Of a DNA stretch of 64,000 nt, positions 26,001-39,025 are shown piece by piece. Location of the stretch: the NCBI GenBank assembly GCA_034008185.1, contig CM067084.1, positions 65,858,599 through 65,922,598 of the forward strand, written 5' to 3'. Made by a program: the position numbers and the translations under genes. Position 1 is the first letter of the stretch. The number at the start of each line of letters is the position of its first letter. The notes beneath the pieces are model-generated. The model was not told where the DNA came from and ran no database searches. It saw only the letters and a list, made by a program, of their open reading frames with translations. The stretch is from Gorsachius magnificus. Lineage: Eukaryota; Chordata; Aves; Pelecaniformes; Ardeidae.

Positions 26001-26630
26001 TCTCCTGAAATCTGGCTGCTTTTGAGAGGCTCAAAGCAATAAACATCAATAAAAATCCATCAGCATCCTTCTTATAAGCATATGTGCATATACTCACCAG
26101 TCTGGATCATTTTTTTTGTAGGGGCATGAGCAAACGTGGGCTTCCTGGGTTCCATTTCTTTGAGACCTTATTAACTTCAGTCTGTTTGTGTCTTCTACTT
26201 AGCTGACCACATTGCCAATGCTTACTAAATAATAAATCCTAATTATACTAAAATCCAGTTTGGAGCACACAACTGCAAGTCAAGTCCTCCAAATTTGTCT
26301 TTCATTCTGCCTCTAAAAACTCATCCTTGCTGAGACTGCTGCCTTTCAAGCAGCAGTATTCTTGGCCTGAACGCTGCCTGATACTTGAAATGCATCAGCA
26401 GTACAGTAAATTTAATTTTCAAAAACAAATGGTTGTTCATATTTAGAGCTCGGCCAGAAATTGCAAGTTTCATCCACTCTGTGTGCTTTGCTTTCCACAG
26501 GGCTGGTCAGTGGTAAAATTGCACCAAAGCAGGGGAGCTCTAACTGGTTATCAGTGTGAGCAAAGTCAGGCTGAGAGGAGGCATTCTGAGGATCAGAACA
26601 GAGGCTGATGCTTGAGGGTGTAGGCTGTAC
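23100..26630. other. Unique AT-rich non-coding sequence
   Basis: No gene, RNA or confident repeat seen. An A-rich (ACAAA/ATAAA)-like tract lies at 25711-25755. Short frames at 23338-23776 and 25777-26097 lack recognisable motifs. Confidence 0.55.
25711..25755 (+). repeat. A-rich degenerate ACAAA-type repeat
   Basis: Repeated ATAAAA / GAAACAAAAT / ACAAAACAC units over about 45 bp, almost free of G, T and C except as spacers between A runs. Confidence 0.75.
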
Positions 26631-26632
26631 TC

Positions 26633-26943
26633 ACAGAATCACGGAGTGGCAGGGGTTGGAAGGGACCTCGGGAGATCATCCAGTCCAACCCCCCTGCTAA
26701 AGCAGGATCACCCAGAGCAGGTTGCACAGGACGTCGTCCGGTCGGGTTTTGAAAACCTCCAAAGAAAGGGACTCCACAACCCCCCTGGGCAGCCTGTTCC
26801 AGTGCTCTGTCACCCTCAAAGTAAAGAAGTTCTTCCTCACATTCAACTGAAACCTCTTATGTTTCAGTTTGTGCCCATTGCCCCTTGTCCTGTCGCTGGG
26901 CACCACTGAGAAGAGTTTGGCTCTGTCCTCATGACATCCACCC
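26633..26943 (-). mobile_element. CR1 LINE, 5'-truncated, minus strand (least-decayed copy)
   Basis: On the plus strand this opens with CACAGAATCACGGAGTGGCAGG, then TTGGAAGGGACC, GATCATCCAGTCCAACCCCCC and the 'caggttgcacaggac' block. This is the reverse complement of the avian CR1 3' end. On the minus strand, 26906-26697 encodes the last part of ORF2 in one frame, with [38 protein letters not shown] and a plausible C-terminus. It also retains several CpG dinucleotides (for example near 26733-26744), unlike the older copies, suggesting a more recent insertion. Only about 310 bp survive because of 5' truncation, so it is inactive. The plus-strand frame at 26646-26909 is an antisense shadow. Confidence 0.97.
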
Positions 26944-29253
26944 TTACTTAATCAAGCCGTAATCACAGGGAGTTGGGACCAGCATGTGCAGGTTCTGACT
27001 GCAGTTGGGTCAGTTCCTTGCACCTTTGCAGAATCAGCGTAGGTCTTCCACAGTGGCCTGTGCAGAGAGGAAGAAGAGATGCCAAGGGAAGGAGCTAACT
27101 GGGATACATATAGTGAATAATAGAGGTAGCAGCACTGCTCAAAAGGGTCTGGAACAACATTTAGATCCATGTCTGGAGATTCTCTTATACACAGAATGGT
27201 CACTTCTTTCCTTTTTATTTTCCTGGGAATGTATCTCCGTTGTTCGGCATGTTGGTTTTCTCTGTCGCTCCTATCAGGCAGAGCTGAACCTTGGTATGTT
27301 GGAGCTATGTAGTTGCATTTTGTGTTCCCCTAGCAACTGAATAACTGACACTTGAAGAGGAAGCAATAAAAAAGTGTGGTTTAATTCCTTTACAGTTTGA
27401 TAAAGCTTGAGAGATGGAGGAGCTGTGCAGCAACTTCATGAGGAAGGAGAAAGTAAACTGCCTTTTGTTTATGTCTCTTAGCTGCTCTGAAAATACCTGC
27501 ACTGTTGCTTTTACTCAGAAAGCACACTCTATGTAGCTAATCTCAATTGATGTCTTTATGTTATATGGAATCCTAGCTATAGGTTATTTGTAATACGGAT
27601 TTATATGTTTAGTATAGTAGGGTGAGAGTAAAGAGAAAAGAGAGAGGAATTTAAAAGCCAAGCCACACCTTAGCCACCTCCCAAGCCATTAGCCTTCAGA
27701 GACATTTCTGGTTATACAGCTTGGTTAATTTTAACTGTTTTGTTCAGCCTCAGAAGCTTCTTTGGTGGGAAAATTCAAGAAGATGAAAGAATAAACTGGC
27801 ACTTTCACTTTTTGAGGAGAGAGGTGGGGTAGTTTTTGGAGGACCCACAAGGCAGCTGCATAAAATGGACCTGCCTGTTCTTTCAGGAAATGGTATCCCT
27901 TTAGAGAAGGCACATAAATATATGTACAGATAGACTGATATTTTAAAAAACATTTTTAAAGGGAATCATTCCTTCTGATAAATGTAACTTTTTTGCTAAG
28001 GAGACTGTTATTTATCCCACTTGCTACAGCATTGTGTGGGATGGAACGAAGGGAACCAGGCTGGATAGGAGATACTCAGAATACAGTCAAAGGACTGTGG
28101 TCTAGGGACTGTTCTGAGAAGAGCAAATTTATTTGAAGCTTCTCCAGAAAAGGCAGATGTAAAAGGCCTAGGATAACACTCATCAGAAAAGAGTAGAAAG
28201 GTGCAATATCCCTCTAATCATGACACACATCCTGTAAGAAAAATGTTATCTCTTTATTGCCTCTTTACTTTTCTTTTTCGTCTGCTGTTTTCTGTCTCAT
28301 GTTACCTTTCTCCTTGTATTGCCCCAACCATTCATTTTAATCAGCTCTTCTTCCATAACCCGCGGCTTTAGTATTCTGCATCTTTCTGCATGCTAAAATT
28401 GCTCTCCTGAGCATTGCTCCACCCACACTTTGATGGATTGCTGTTTGTACGCTACCGCTCCCTGCTCTCTGAAAAGCGCTGCACACACACAGGCACACAG
28501 TGCAGACACTTCCACACTTTGGTACAACACTGAACATGGGTCTCGCTACCAAAACCAGTTTTGGGGAGATGCTCCTTCGCCAACATGTTTTGGTTTTGTT
28601 TTTTTTTGTAATTGCATATCTCCAGTCCTTCAGAAAAGCACATCTTCCTCTGTTAATGATGCTTGCCTAGGGCCAATCCCTGTCAAAGGAGACAGGTACT
28701 CTCAGTGTCCTATTAAATTAAGTAATTTGACTCAAATAACTGTAAGCATGTTCAAGATTTTGGCTACTTTTAATTTGCAAAATTTTCAGTTGCATGACAA
28801 TATGCCTTTCTTCCCCACAGACAGGCACAGCAGCAAACGCTCATTTCAAGCCATTGAGCCTGTCCTAACTCTTTCCCCAGGACATCTACCACAGGGGGCC
28901 CTTTCCACTAGTGGTGACTTGGTGATATTGCAAAGATGATTGCTCTGAAAGTACTGTTCATAACCCTCCGTTTCTGAATTCGTAAGGTGACAAATAATTT
29001 CCACCTGAACATGATCTGTGACATTTGGGTTCTGAAACAGTCTCAAATACCATGCTGTTCATTAGTGGGGATTCAATTTCCTGCACCTCTCTGCTTCAGT
29101 TTTGCTTCAATGCATAGAGTGTGCATATTCATTAAAACCAACAATAATAAAGTTTTGCCGGAAAAGAGGGGTGTGTAAATAAAAGATGCCTGGGGCAAAG
29201 CTGTGATTTGTGTTCTGGACATGTATATAGCTATTTACAGTGCTCTTCAGTTA

Positions 29254-29274
29254 AATAATAATAATAATAATAAA
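29254..29274 (+). repeat. (AAT)7 microsatellite
   Basis: About seven consecutive AAT units. Confidence 0.93.
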
Positions 29275-30304
29275 CCCAGAATTACCATAGCAACTGAAGC
29301 AAGTATGCATTACGTTTTTAATCTCTCAGATACACAAACCCTTACTAAGAAAACACGCAGAAGAAGAAATGTGAACTTGTGTGCCTTCCCTATGTTTGAA
29401 GGGAATATTTTGTTTCTTATTTCCTTGCCAGTATTTAATGCTGCCTTTGTTAGGGGAGTAGCTTTGTTCTCTTTGCATTGTTACGCTTGTGTCTCAGGCG
29501 GAGGATGAGTGCAGGAGACAGCTGGAATGCGTTCTCTTCTGAGACATTTTGGAAACTGTCAGGAGTGTGCAGCAAATGGTGGCTATGAGGCCACTACGAT
29601 ATTTTTTTTTTCTGGTGCACTGGAATTAATTCCACAGGTGAACACACAGGGAACACATCTGTAAATAAAACGCGCTTGTATTTCATATCTGCGCAAAACT
29701 ACTTGCTATATTTTTCTGAATCTGACGTACAGGGATGTACTTGTTCAAGTTTATTTCCCCTCCCTCCTCACCCCAGTTCCCTGGTTTTACTCGGTTTCCT
29801 TAAGTCCCTTTTGAATTACAGTACACAACATTTCCACTACATGAAAGATCCATAACAGTTCTGTTTAAAAATACATAAACTCACATCAGTGTGTGTTGTG
29901 TCTAAGAAGAGTGAGGGGAAAGAGGCATTGGTTAATCCATCAGTAGTCTCTCCATTACTCTCTCCTATGGTGGTAAATTGGGATTTATTTCTCTTGTTGA
30001 TGGTAAACATTTTTTCCTCTATTCTACCCGCCCCTGTTATTGGCAGGATAATTACAATTCCTCTTATCAAGACAATCAAGGGACTAAACTAGCTGCTTTC
30101 CCCATATTACTGCACTACTTTGTTTTGAATCTCTTGTGAAGAATGGGGCTTTTGCAGTAACATGCCTGGACACTTCACTGTTTCCAAGACAAACAGCTCT
30201 TGAGCCAAGATCGATTTGGACAGCATGCAATAGCTTGCATCTTTTTTCAGGAGATTCAGAGTCCTTTAGAAAAGCTAAATGAGCCTTATAACAGCCTTAT
30301 AGAA

Positions 30305-30405
30305 GGTTCAGCTGTGGGTAGCTTGAGGTACAGAAAGATTGTGCCTACCCAAAGCCACACGAGTTGACTTAACGGTGCAGAGGATCACGGTTCTCTGAAC
30401 TATTA
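30305..30405 (-). mobile_element. MIR/L3-type ancient repeat relic, minus strand
   Basis: GCTTGAGGTACAGAAAGATT then GCCTACCCAAAGCCACACGA follows, in reverse complement, the MIR/L3 core 'gaggcacagagaggttaagtgacttgcccaaggtcacaca'. GGATCACGGTTCTCTGAAC continues the alignment in the expected direction. The match is collinear but diverged. Confidence 0.6.
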
Positions 30406-32597
30406 AACAGTTTCAAACCTGATCCTGTTGGTGCAGGTCCCTGACACACATTTGTACCAAGTATGTCTTCATGATCCTTAGGGAAAAATCTGTCCTCATT
30501 TCGCTGAAAAATGTCTGCAGCTTACTGTACTGCAAAACCAGATGAGGCTCCAGGTTTTGGAGCAAATCCCTGAGATACTGATGTTGTACACTCTTCATGT
30601 TCTTTACAGACATAAGATTTCAGGTAGAACCTCACTGTGTTTTGTCAGCATGGCTGCATGGCATCCTTTCCAGAACTGGCCAAGAGTGTTTCTCTTGGAA
30701 ATGAGTGTTTTCTCAGAATGAAACTTTGCATGGGATATCAGCTATTTCTGATGAATTTTAATTTTAAAAGTTTTTGATGGAATCATAGCAGAATGTTTAT
30801 AGCTTCTGGGGTTAGAACAGTTTAATTTGCTTTGATGTTATCCATCATGTACCAGTCAAACTGAGTTAAATAGCTGGAGTTTATCAGTAAAAAATATTTT
30901 TTTTAACTTCAAGCAGATGTAAAAAATTATTATTGAAAATTTCTTAAAAAATGGAAATTCTCAGTTTCATCCAGCTCTAATTTTTACCTCAAAATATGGT
31001 AATAATAGCGGCATAACTCAGAATTTTTTCTGGTTTATTTCTGCTAACTAGCCTTGAAGTAGCACTTCCAGCTCCTGTGAATGTTGAGCAAAATCCACAA
31101 ATGAAATATGAATTTTCAATAGCTTATGTTCAGCTTGAATTAAAAACAAGTAATCCTCTCCTTCCTTTCTCATCTTGGAGTTCATCATGCAGTGACAATT
31201 TGAAATTTACAACCCAGACATTTAACATCCTTCACAAGAACATATAATTTGAAAAACTTGTGAAGAGAAATGTCTCTGCTAAAAAATGGCACTATCTCTT
31301 TGTAAAAAGACCCCTGTCATTTAAATATCTGTTCAGCTTCCCATCTTAAGCTAAATAACACTGACATTTTTTTTCAGATGCATTTTTTTTAAAGTTACTC
31401 AGATTAGATATTTGCTTAAAAGAGTTTTAATGTGACATTGCTGGCTTTCTTCTATATCCCTGTAAGTAAATTTGCAGCTAATGCAGAATATAGATTTTAT
31501 CAAATTATGTTGCTGAAAATAGAGACAATGCCATTTAGTAGGTGTTCATAATTTGGAAAGTGAACCCCAAGAAATTTCTTTCAAAAAATGGAGGGCGATG
31601 TATGTTTTGATAAAACCTAGCAAAGGAGGGTTTAAGATGAGGTTCTGTCTGTGGAAACAGATCTCAGATGAGGTTAATAAAACTAGGCTTGATGTCTAAC
31701 TCTCTTTGACTCCACTGGATATTGGACACAATCTCTTTTGGTAAATCCCACTAAATGCATACCTTTCTTTTCTGTTAATTAACCGTCTTTGCAAATCTGT
31801 TCTGTACACACCAATAGGTATCTTTCAATTCTGTTTGGCATACCTGATCCAAGTGAATACCTCCTTATGTTAAGACCTCAAAAAGCAGGGTATTTGCCTC
31901 CTAAATTTTATGGAAATATTAATTTCCCCACTAAGCTCTAGAAAATGCACCATTTAGAACACAAGTCATGTGGGAAATGGCTGCCTTGGGAAACTTTGAG
32001 TTCCTTCATATTTTAATTGGCATGAAAAAGTATTTTAATTCTTCAGTATTTCTAAAGTGTGTTAGAACCTCCACGTTCATATACAGACAGTAAAAAGAAG
32101 AGGGAGGGAGAAATTCAAAACCAATCCTCTACAAAGTTTGCTCTTTGATGTGAAAGTTTCATATGGTGGCAAACTGGACAAGGGACAAAATGGCAAGTAG
32201 AGGCAAAATAAACCATATTTATTTCATGAAGCAGTAGAGTAGATTCCATATTTCAATTAGATGAGATGCTTAGCTCAAAAAAGTTAACAAAGACAATCCA
32301 AAGAAGTCCCCATAATGGCTTGTCTTGCATGGTAAGCTACATAGCCCACAATGTTTTCTTTCCTCATCCTCAATAAACAGGCTTATGAATATTGTTAAAA
32401 TTATAGCATGCAAAACCAGTATGATAGTGAGCCAGATTTTATGCTAGGAAATGCTCTCTTTAATGTCTTTAAAATATTGTACCGAATATTTTTTTAATTC
32501 TAATACTGGTATCGAATTGAGGGAGAAATATTCACGTAGAGTAACTTTGAAGATGATCAAGAGACATAGAGCTAAACTTCCAAAGCATGTAACGTAA

Positions 32598-32700
32598 GTG
32601 TTTAATTCCCATTTTCAAGAATATCTATGAAGCTGAGGAGTCCTTAATGTGAAGCACGTTGCACAAGTTACTAGCAAGCCTGCTATGCCAAGTAGTTATT
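32598..32700 (-). mobile_element. Possible MIR-like relic, minus strand
   Basis: TTCCCATTTTCAAGAATATC then GAAGCTGAGG, and CACGTTGCACAAGTTACTAG, follow the order of the reverse-complement MIR core ('cccattttacagatgaggaaactgagg ... gacttgcccaaggtcac'). Divergence is high and this may be chance. Confidence 0.45.
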
Positions 32701-35209
32701 CAAGGGTGGGGGTTGCTTAACATTTCCTACAGACAGGCAATGCTGGATACTTGCCAGGAATGAAAGACAACAGCTAATACATACATAAATGTTCTTTAAA
32801 ACTGCGCATGGGGAGACAGATACATAAAGCTTATGTATTCTGAGTTTATTAGTGATCTACCTTGTTTCAGCTTAATCTTTCATTCACTTAGTATTTCTAT
32901 AATGAAGGTGATTCAAGCCTGCCCTGTATGAGGCATACAGTCCTGGGTTAACACATTTCTCTAATTAGTAAGTGTTTATTAAAAATGTCTATGGTTGAGT
33001 TTACACTGTGATCATACATGTCTTGTGCTATATGTTATGACCATACTGAGAAATAGCACCTTTTCCATGTCTGACCTGCAGCTTGAGCCCTATCTGCCTA
33101 TCTGGCAGTGGTCATTGAAACAAAGAGGTAGAGAAATATTTTTTAGATTCTTTTTTTAATGAGTGATTCAAGTTACAATTAAAGCTCAGAGATGGTTATG
33201 CTTTCAGACTAGGTTATCCTCTTTCCATTCCAGGATTCACATTGGGAATAAAAGTATGAGCAGGGACACAAGGGGGTGAAAGAAGAGATCATTCTCTTGG
33301 CAGAGTCCTGTACTGGTGGTCAATTTTGTGAAATGAACTATAAGTTATGGTTTGGGAGCCTGATTTTACTTCTAGAAAGAGAAGCAGTCAAAAATTGCTT
33401 AGGTCAGTTCTAAACTGAAAAGAAAGTCTCTTAAACTTTGGTAAGTTTTGGAATTGGGCATGAGCTTCTCAGTTCTCTTGGAGTTTTTCTAAACCCACTC
33501 ACTTTATCCCTTGTCCCCATGCTGTGTTGCAGTTTCTTTAATCTCTGAACCAGCTGCAGAAGTTCACAGGCCTCTCTGTTTTGTAGTCTGGTAGATTTTC
33601 TGATACAACTAATTGGTTTTGACTGCCCTGGAATGGTCCATTGTGGTTTTACATGGTTTGACATTGTAATGAGATATGTTTGTTCACAATGTTAATTTGG
33701 TTAGCAGCGAGATTCTTTATTTCTATTAAATATTAAGAAACACAGAATGAATTCTTGATCTTCAGACTTGTGCCATGAGCAGCAACATAGATTACAGCAA
33801 AGTCACAATGTTTTAATTCATTCTGCTATGCTTTGATTTCTGGGTTGTAAGCCCAAATACATTTGCCTTTAAATGCTTTAGAGGTAGAAGGGTTGGGTTT
33901 TCATTGCTTCTAAATACGTGGCTGCCTTGGGGCTTCTAATTTATTTATTTTTTTAATGGAGTGAGAGGCTATAAAACCTATGTGCTGTAAAGCAGGCAGA
34001 CTTCTAAAAGTTTCCTACCAGCTCACCAGGTTCTGCTGAAAGAGCAGGTATCTTCAAGCTTATTTAACTCTTGTTCCTAAGCTTCTAATTAAAACCACCG
34101 AAATGCTCTCCATTTTTAAAAGGTCAGATCTGATTTCATCTGAGACATTCCCTTTGTCTCATTTTAGCTGTCTCTGGTTTATATACTTACGGAAAAAAAT
34201 AAGCAATTACAGTCAACTGTCCGCTACCAGCAGGAAGATTATCTGGCTGGTGAATGAGCTTTGGCAGAGGTGGGGACACAATCTCCCTGTCTCTACACAT
34301 AGCTTAGCAGAGTTTAACCCAGGAGTGAGGGCTGGGGACTCCTGAATGGCTCTGCACAAAACAAGGGAGCACCAGGGAATGGTGCAACTATAAATGGGTT
34401 TATTTCTTCATCCCACAATGCTTAGGAATAATAGAAATCTGTTTCTTCTGCTTGTTATTGCATTAATTAATTCAGTTCCAATCCAGGGTTCTCACCTCAA
34501 TAACCTTGAGGTTATCAGAACTTTTGGTGCTATCTTACAAGGTTAACTTTTTAATATATTTTTTTAAATATGTAATAAGATTATTGTCTTTATGTTTAGG
34601 AGATTCATGGAGTGTACTCTTCAAATGTGGTTATTTATCTCTGTCTATTTTCATGGTTCCCATTACCATAATATACGAGTTTCATACCCTTTAATGTGTG
34701 ACTCTGCCCCACGCCTCTCTGAATAAGTGAGTATTAGCTACATTTTGAAAACTGAATGTCATTCATACCGTCCAGCTTTAATTGTCTAAGTTAAACCTTG
34801 TTGTGTTGCCCTGGATCCCAGTATGGGCTATAAAAAAGGTTAGGCTGTTAACTTAGCCGTGCTGGCTTGTAGTCTACACTCTGAAATGACTGTTCAGGAG
34901 TCTCAGCACCTAAATAAGGTAGTATCACTATCCCTCCAGGAGACTAAGTAACAGGTTTTCAGAGATGTCTAGACACTTGAGAAAGCAGAGGAATATCAAA
35001 TGGGATTTAAAAAAAACCCATAATGCTGAAATGCTTAGGCATGTTGAAGACTTACTGAAAGCATTTATCTCCATCTGCCTGTCTTGCCAGAGCAGAGCAG
35101 GGTCTCGAGTTCAGGTCTGCAACGTCCTGTACCTCTGCTTAGTCAGTGGTTCAGTCATCTTCTTTGCTGCTTTATTTTTTTGTAATTCATGTCTTAGGAC
35201 AGAGAATAG

Positions 35210-35290
35210 ACGTTCTGCCCAGTGACCTTTGAGAAGTCTTTTTAATCACATTTGTGCCTAGGGAATACCAGTAAGAAATAATGCCAACAA
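35210..35290 (+). mobile_element. Possible MIR/L3-like relic
   Basis: GTGACCTTTGAGAAGTCTTTTTAATC followed by TTGTGCCTAGGG and AAGAAATAATGCC keeps the order of the MIR/L3 core ('gtgaccttgggcaagtcacttaac ... tgtgcctcag ... ataatgcc'). Only short matched blocks remain. Confidence 0.42.
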
Positions 35291-37077
35291 GTACTGCACA
35301 ATGACAGGGTCAGAAGCTGTCCCCTGTCGAGTGGGTAAGAAGAACTGTAAACTTTATCCTTCATAACTATTTCTTTTTAATATATGACATAAGAAGAAAG
35401 ATAAATATCATTTCCTTTATTTGTACAGTTTATGATATTATTCTTTCTGGAAATACCAGTTCTGTAAGACTTTTTCATCAGAAAGCGTTCAAGTCCTGGC
35501 TCAATTGATGGTATTTGCTTTAACTGGCTGGACCAAAAGGTCTGTGCTCCTTGGTATGCTGGTGTTGCTGTGTAGCTTTATTGTTTCCCCTCAACTTTTC
35601 TTCCCTTGATCTGAAACCTTAAAACAAAGTACCAAAATTTGCTGCAAGGAAAGTAATGATCCTCCAAAAGAAATTCAGTGCAACTGGAAAGAACTCTTTT
35701 AATTAGCTGACAGAATTGCATTGTTTAGGTTTCTTTTAAAAATCAATGAAGTGGCTGCAAATGTTTCTAATGTCTTCACATCCTTAAAACTCTCACTGGG
35801 GAGCCCTCATTCTTATCACAAAAGAAGTTTTTATCATTTTGAAATTATTGTAAAGGCAACTGGTACTTGGAAGGGGCTAAAATGCACTTCTTCATGTCTA
35901 CAGTGTTTTTCTGAGTTTGCTTGGTGGTTTAAAAATCCTTGCCCTATTTCTGCTTTCTTCTGGGTTTTGGGGTTGGTGTTTTTTCTGACTTTGTGTGGGT
36001 CAGACGTACATGCTATAGGATTTTATGCTATAGAATATTGTGCTATTGAAGCCTAAGCCTGAAGTGAACAATTTTTCCCAAAACCTCTCTATCCAGTAAA
36101 GGATTCCACAGACTTCTCCTGTACCTAGGACTGTGTTCAGCTTAGAGTAGCTGGGACTGTTTTCTAACACCCAGGTCTGGATCAATCTTCCCTTGCATTC
36201 ACGTGCAGAATACACATAATTATGCATATTGCTCTAGTAACACTTGACAAATGCCTACCACTGACTGAAATCTGTATAATTTGTGTAACAAGATGGTTCT
36301 GAGAAAATAAAGTATAAAGTGGACAAAGAATAGAGCTACATCTTCATAAACCCAAGTGCACTGAACAGCCTTGCTCAATGTGCAAAGTGGACACCCCCCT
36401 TCGAGGTCAGATGGACCAGAGGCTCTCTGCTGGAGGTCTCACCATTGATACTTTTTCCTTCATTCATCTTCATCTTTGAAAGATTAGCATTTCTCTAAGA
36501 TGAGTCCGACTGTAGCGTTTGGAATCACACAAACACCTGATACAGTTATGGAAAAAGAAACCCCGTATATATGCTTTTGTTCCTTGCAGTCGTATTCTCT
36601 GAACTCTAACAATAAAAGAGAAAAATGTATCCATCATTCATGGGAAATGCCTTGCTTTAGGTTGGGGAGATGGAGAGCAGAATGTATTGCTCCAGTTAGT
36701 GGCAGAAGGAGACCGTAGTATTCTGACTATTGCTTCCATTTCTATGAGCCCCTGCTTACTCTTATCCAGTCCAGGCTTAAAATAACAATGACATTAGCTT
36801 TGTCTCTGACTCTGAAAAAAAATTGATTTAATTTAATTTGCTGTATAACTGACAAAGAAATGTTGTGAAACTGCTGCTGTTCTTTCTTCACTTTTCCTTT
36901 GCCTTCTCCTTAGAGAAGAGTTAATGATGGTATTAAGCCATCTTCCATCGATACTCATGCACGTGCAACTCCCAAATAAGGTGTGCTCTGCTTGACGTAA
37001 TTACAGAAGATGCAAAGATCACAGCTGATCAATGTGAACTGCTTTTCTGTGATAGGGTTTTTTCAAACAGATAGATC

Positions 37078-37165
37078 ATGAGTCCAATCCTGCATTCCTT
37101 ACTCCCAGGAAACATATTTGGATTTTCTTTAATGAATATCAGTACTGTTAATACCCAGTGATTAG
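37078..37165. repeat. Possible old sauropsid interspersed repeat
   Basis: AGTCCAATCCTGCATTCCTTACTC resembles the 'ccaatcctgca...ccttactca' edge of dispersed sauropsid repeats. Beyond this motif the similarity fades. Confidence 0.38.
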
Positions 37166-38812
37166 AATATCACAGGCAAGCATAAAACCCTGAAGTCCCT
37201 GAAACTTCTTAATATGGGAAAAATTCTTCTTGAGACCTTTCCTAACTTCCTATCCAACATAAACAATACAGAAAAATACACTCAATATTTTACTTTCCAG
37301 TTGTCTCACTCCATCAGTATGTAACAGATAATATTGTTGGTGTTCCATTTCCATCACTTTTTTTGAACTCTATTAGATATTTATGGGTTATTTCTCATGT
37401 ACACTGCAACACCAACACCACTACAACAGCTAAATCATGGTTAGAAGCTATTATTATTCTTATACAGTGTCTCTCTTTAATTTATTTTCCTGATTCAGAC
37501 TCCTCAATTACATTCCTCAGTTCACTCTGTCTGGACTTTTCCTAGCTGCTCACTTGTGAACGTGTCGATGATTGTGAAAGAGTAAATAGAATTTAACTTG
37601 GACTCTCAATTCTTCCCTAACCTCCCTCTTGAAAAACAACTTAATTGATTTGAAAACGTGTGCTTTAAAGGTTAGGAGATCCTCAATATAGACATTAGTT
37701 GGAAGAAAAAATAAAATTGAATTACTAGAGTTCTACCTCTGAACTTACAAAGACAAAATGCAAACATTTCTGTTAATATGGAAAATATTTTTCACAGCCA
37801 TAGAAGCAATCAATAAAAACATTCCTTTGGAGGAAAATTTAATAAACTGTTTCAGAGATCAAATGATTAAGAGTAAGAAATGTCCAATCTACTGTATCAA
37901 AAAAGGTGTCATGAAGGTTCACTTTAGGGGATTTAGTGTGTATGTTCTCATGACAACAAAACTGAAAGCATTAGCAAGGGGAGAGAAATCAAAGGAGAAG
38001 AAATGCAGATGTCATTTTCTAGCTTTCAAAGATTTTATTTGAGAGAGAACTACTTCAAAAAAACTCACTGACAACTACGACCTACTGCCATTCCTGAGAA
38101 AAAATAGTGACATAGCTCTGATGTCAGACTGTACCTTAGTTTTAGGAGTAGGAATAGAATTTTGAAATTCATTAAATATAAGCATATTTAGTTTCTTCCT
38201 CCCAATACATGAATTACAAGCAAAGCTAGAAAGAGCTTACATTTTATTTGCTGTACAAATACTTGTGAGGAAACACTGTCCTGGTTTGAGAAAAGGCTGC
38301 TTTCGAGGCAAAATCAATGTAATTGTCCAATTAGTACCTGAGTTGGATAGGGACTCCAGCAAAGAAGGAATTTCCCTTTATTCAGAGACCCTCTTCCCTA
38401 GCAGTACCTCCACAGCTGTCAGTAACATCTAGGACTTAGATCAACCCCTTCATAGCTGATGATCAGTAACACAAAAGTGGTGTTCATGTTCGCGCCGTGT
38501 AGCCGTATTTCAGCAATAGTCAATTTATTTTTCCGATTTTAATTCTTGTGTTGCTAACCAATGAATAAAATGGGGAAAAAAAAAGAAGGTTCAGGTGCAA
38601 AGTCAGAAGTTCCTCTATGAAGCTTTTTTCCCCCTATTCAGTTTGCATGAAAAATGTTGTTATGTGCTTGAAGTGCCACTATGACATACAGTCACACACT
38701 GGCCTTGTTGAACTGCTTTTTAGCTGTATCACTTGCTGAACTTCTGTAATCATCCAGGGAATCAAATGCTGGGCCATTTGATACAATTACTGCGATGTGC
38801 AGCAACGTTTAT

Positions 38813-39025
38813 TCAAAAGCTCTGTGTGTGGGTGTGAGAACTGGAGGCTTGCTCGAGGAGTGAAGCTCCCTGGGTACACACCTCGCACGCTAGGATGTGG
38901 AGAGACGTTTTCGTTTCTGCAGGAGGCGTGAGGTAAGTGGTCTTGGTGGTCACTGCTGGGTCGACACCACAGGATGTGGAAGCTTTCAGCTCGGCCTTGC
39001 GAACAACTTGTTCACTTGTGTCCAC
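38813..39025. promoter_or_regulatory. Small CpG-rich patch with donor-like splice site
   Basis: Nine CpG dinucleotides fall within about 150 bp (38854-39001), against a CpG-poor background. A strong donor-like sequence, GAGGTAAGT, lies at 38930-38938 on the plus strand. The minus strand is open for 70 codons across the same patch, without a recognisable motif. It could be a small regulatory element, a non-coding exon or an unrecognised mobile fragment. Confidence 0.3.

Larger units (their letters stand above)
26945..38800. other. Unique AT-rich non-coding sequence
   Basis: A long stretch without convincing genes. It contains an (AAT)n tract, MIR/L3-like relics (30.3, 32.6 and 35.2 kb) and a possible sauropsid repeat at 37.1 kb, each listed separately. 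TATA-like strings occur at 33969-33976 and 34829-34837 with no supporting promoter context. The 169-codon open frame at 28430-28939 (+) has no recognisable domain and is not supported as a gene. Confidence 0.55.

Noticed and set aside
28430..28939. 169-codon plus-strand open frame
   Set aside because: It is the longest open frame in the window but has no recognisable domain, lacks splice or start context, and is overlapped by antisense frames. Its length is plausible by chance in 64 kb.
33969..34837. TATAAAA strings at about 33970 and 34830
   Set aside because: Expected by chance in AT-rich DNA, with no CpG enrichment, initiator or downstream exon.
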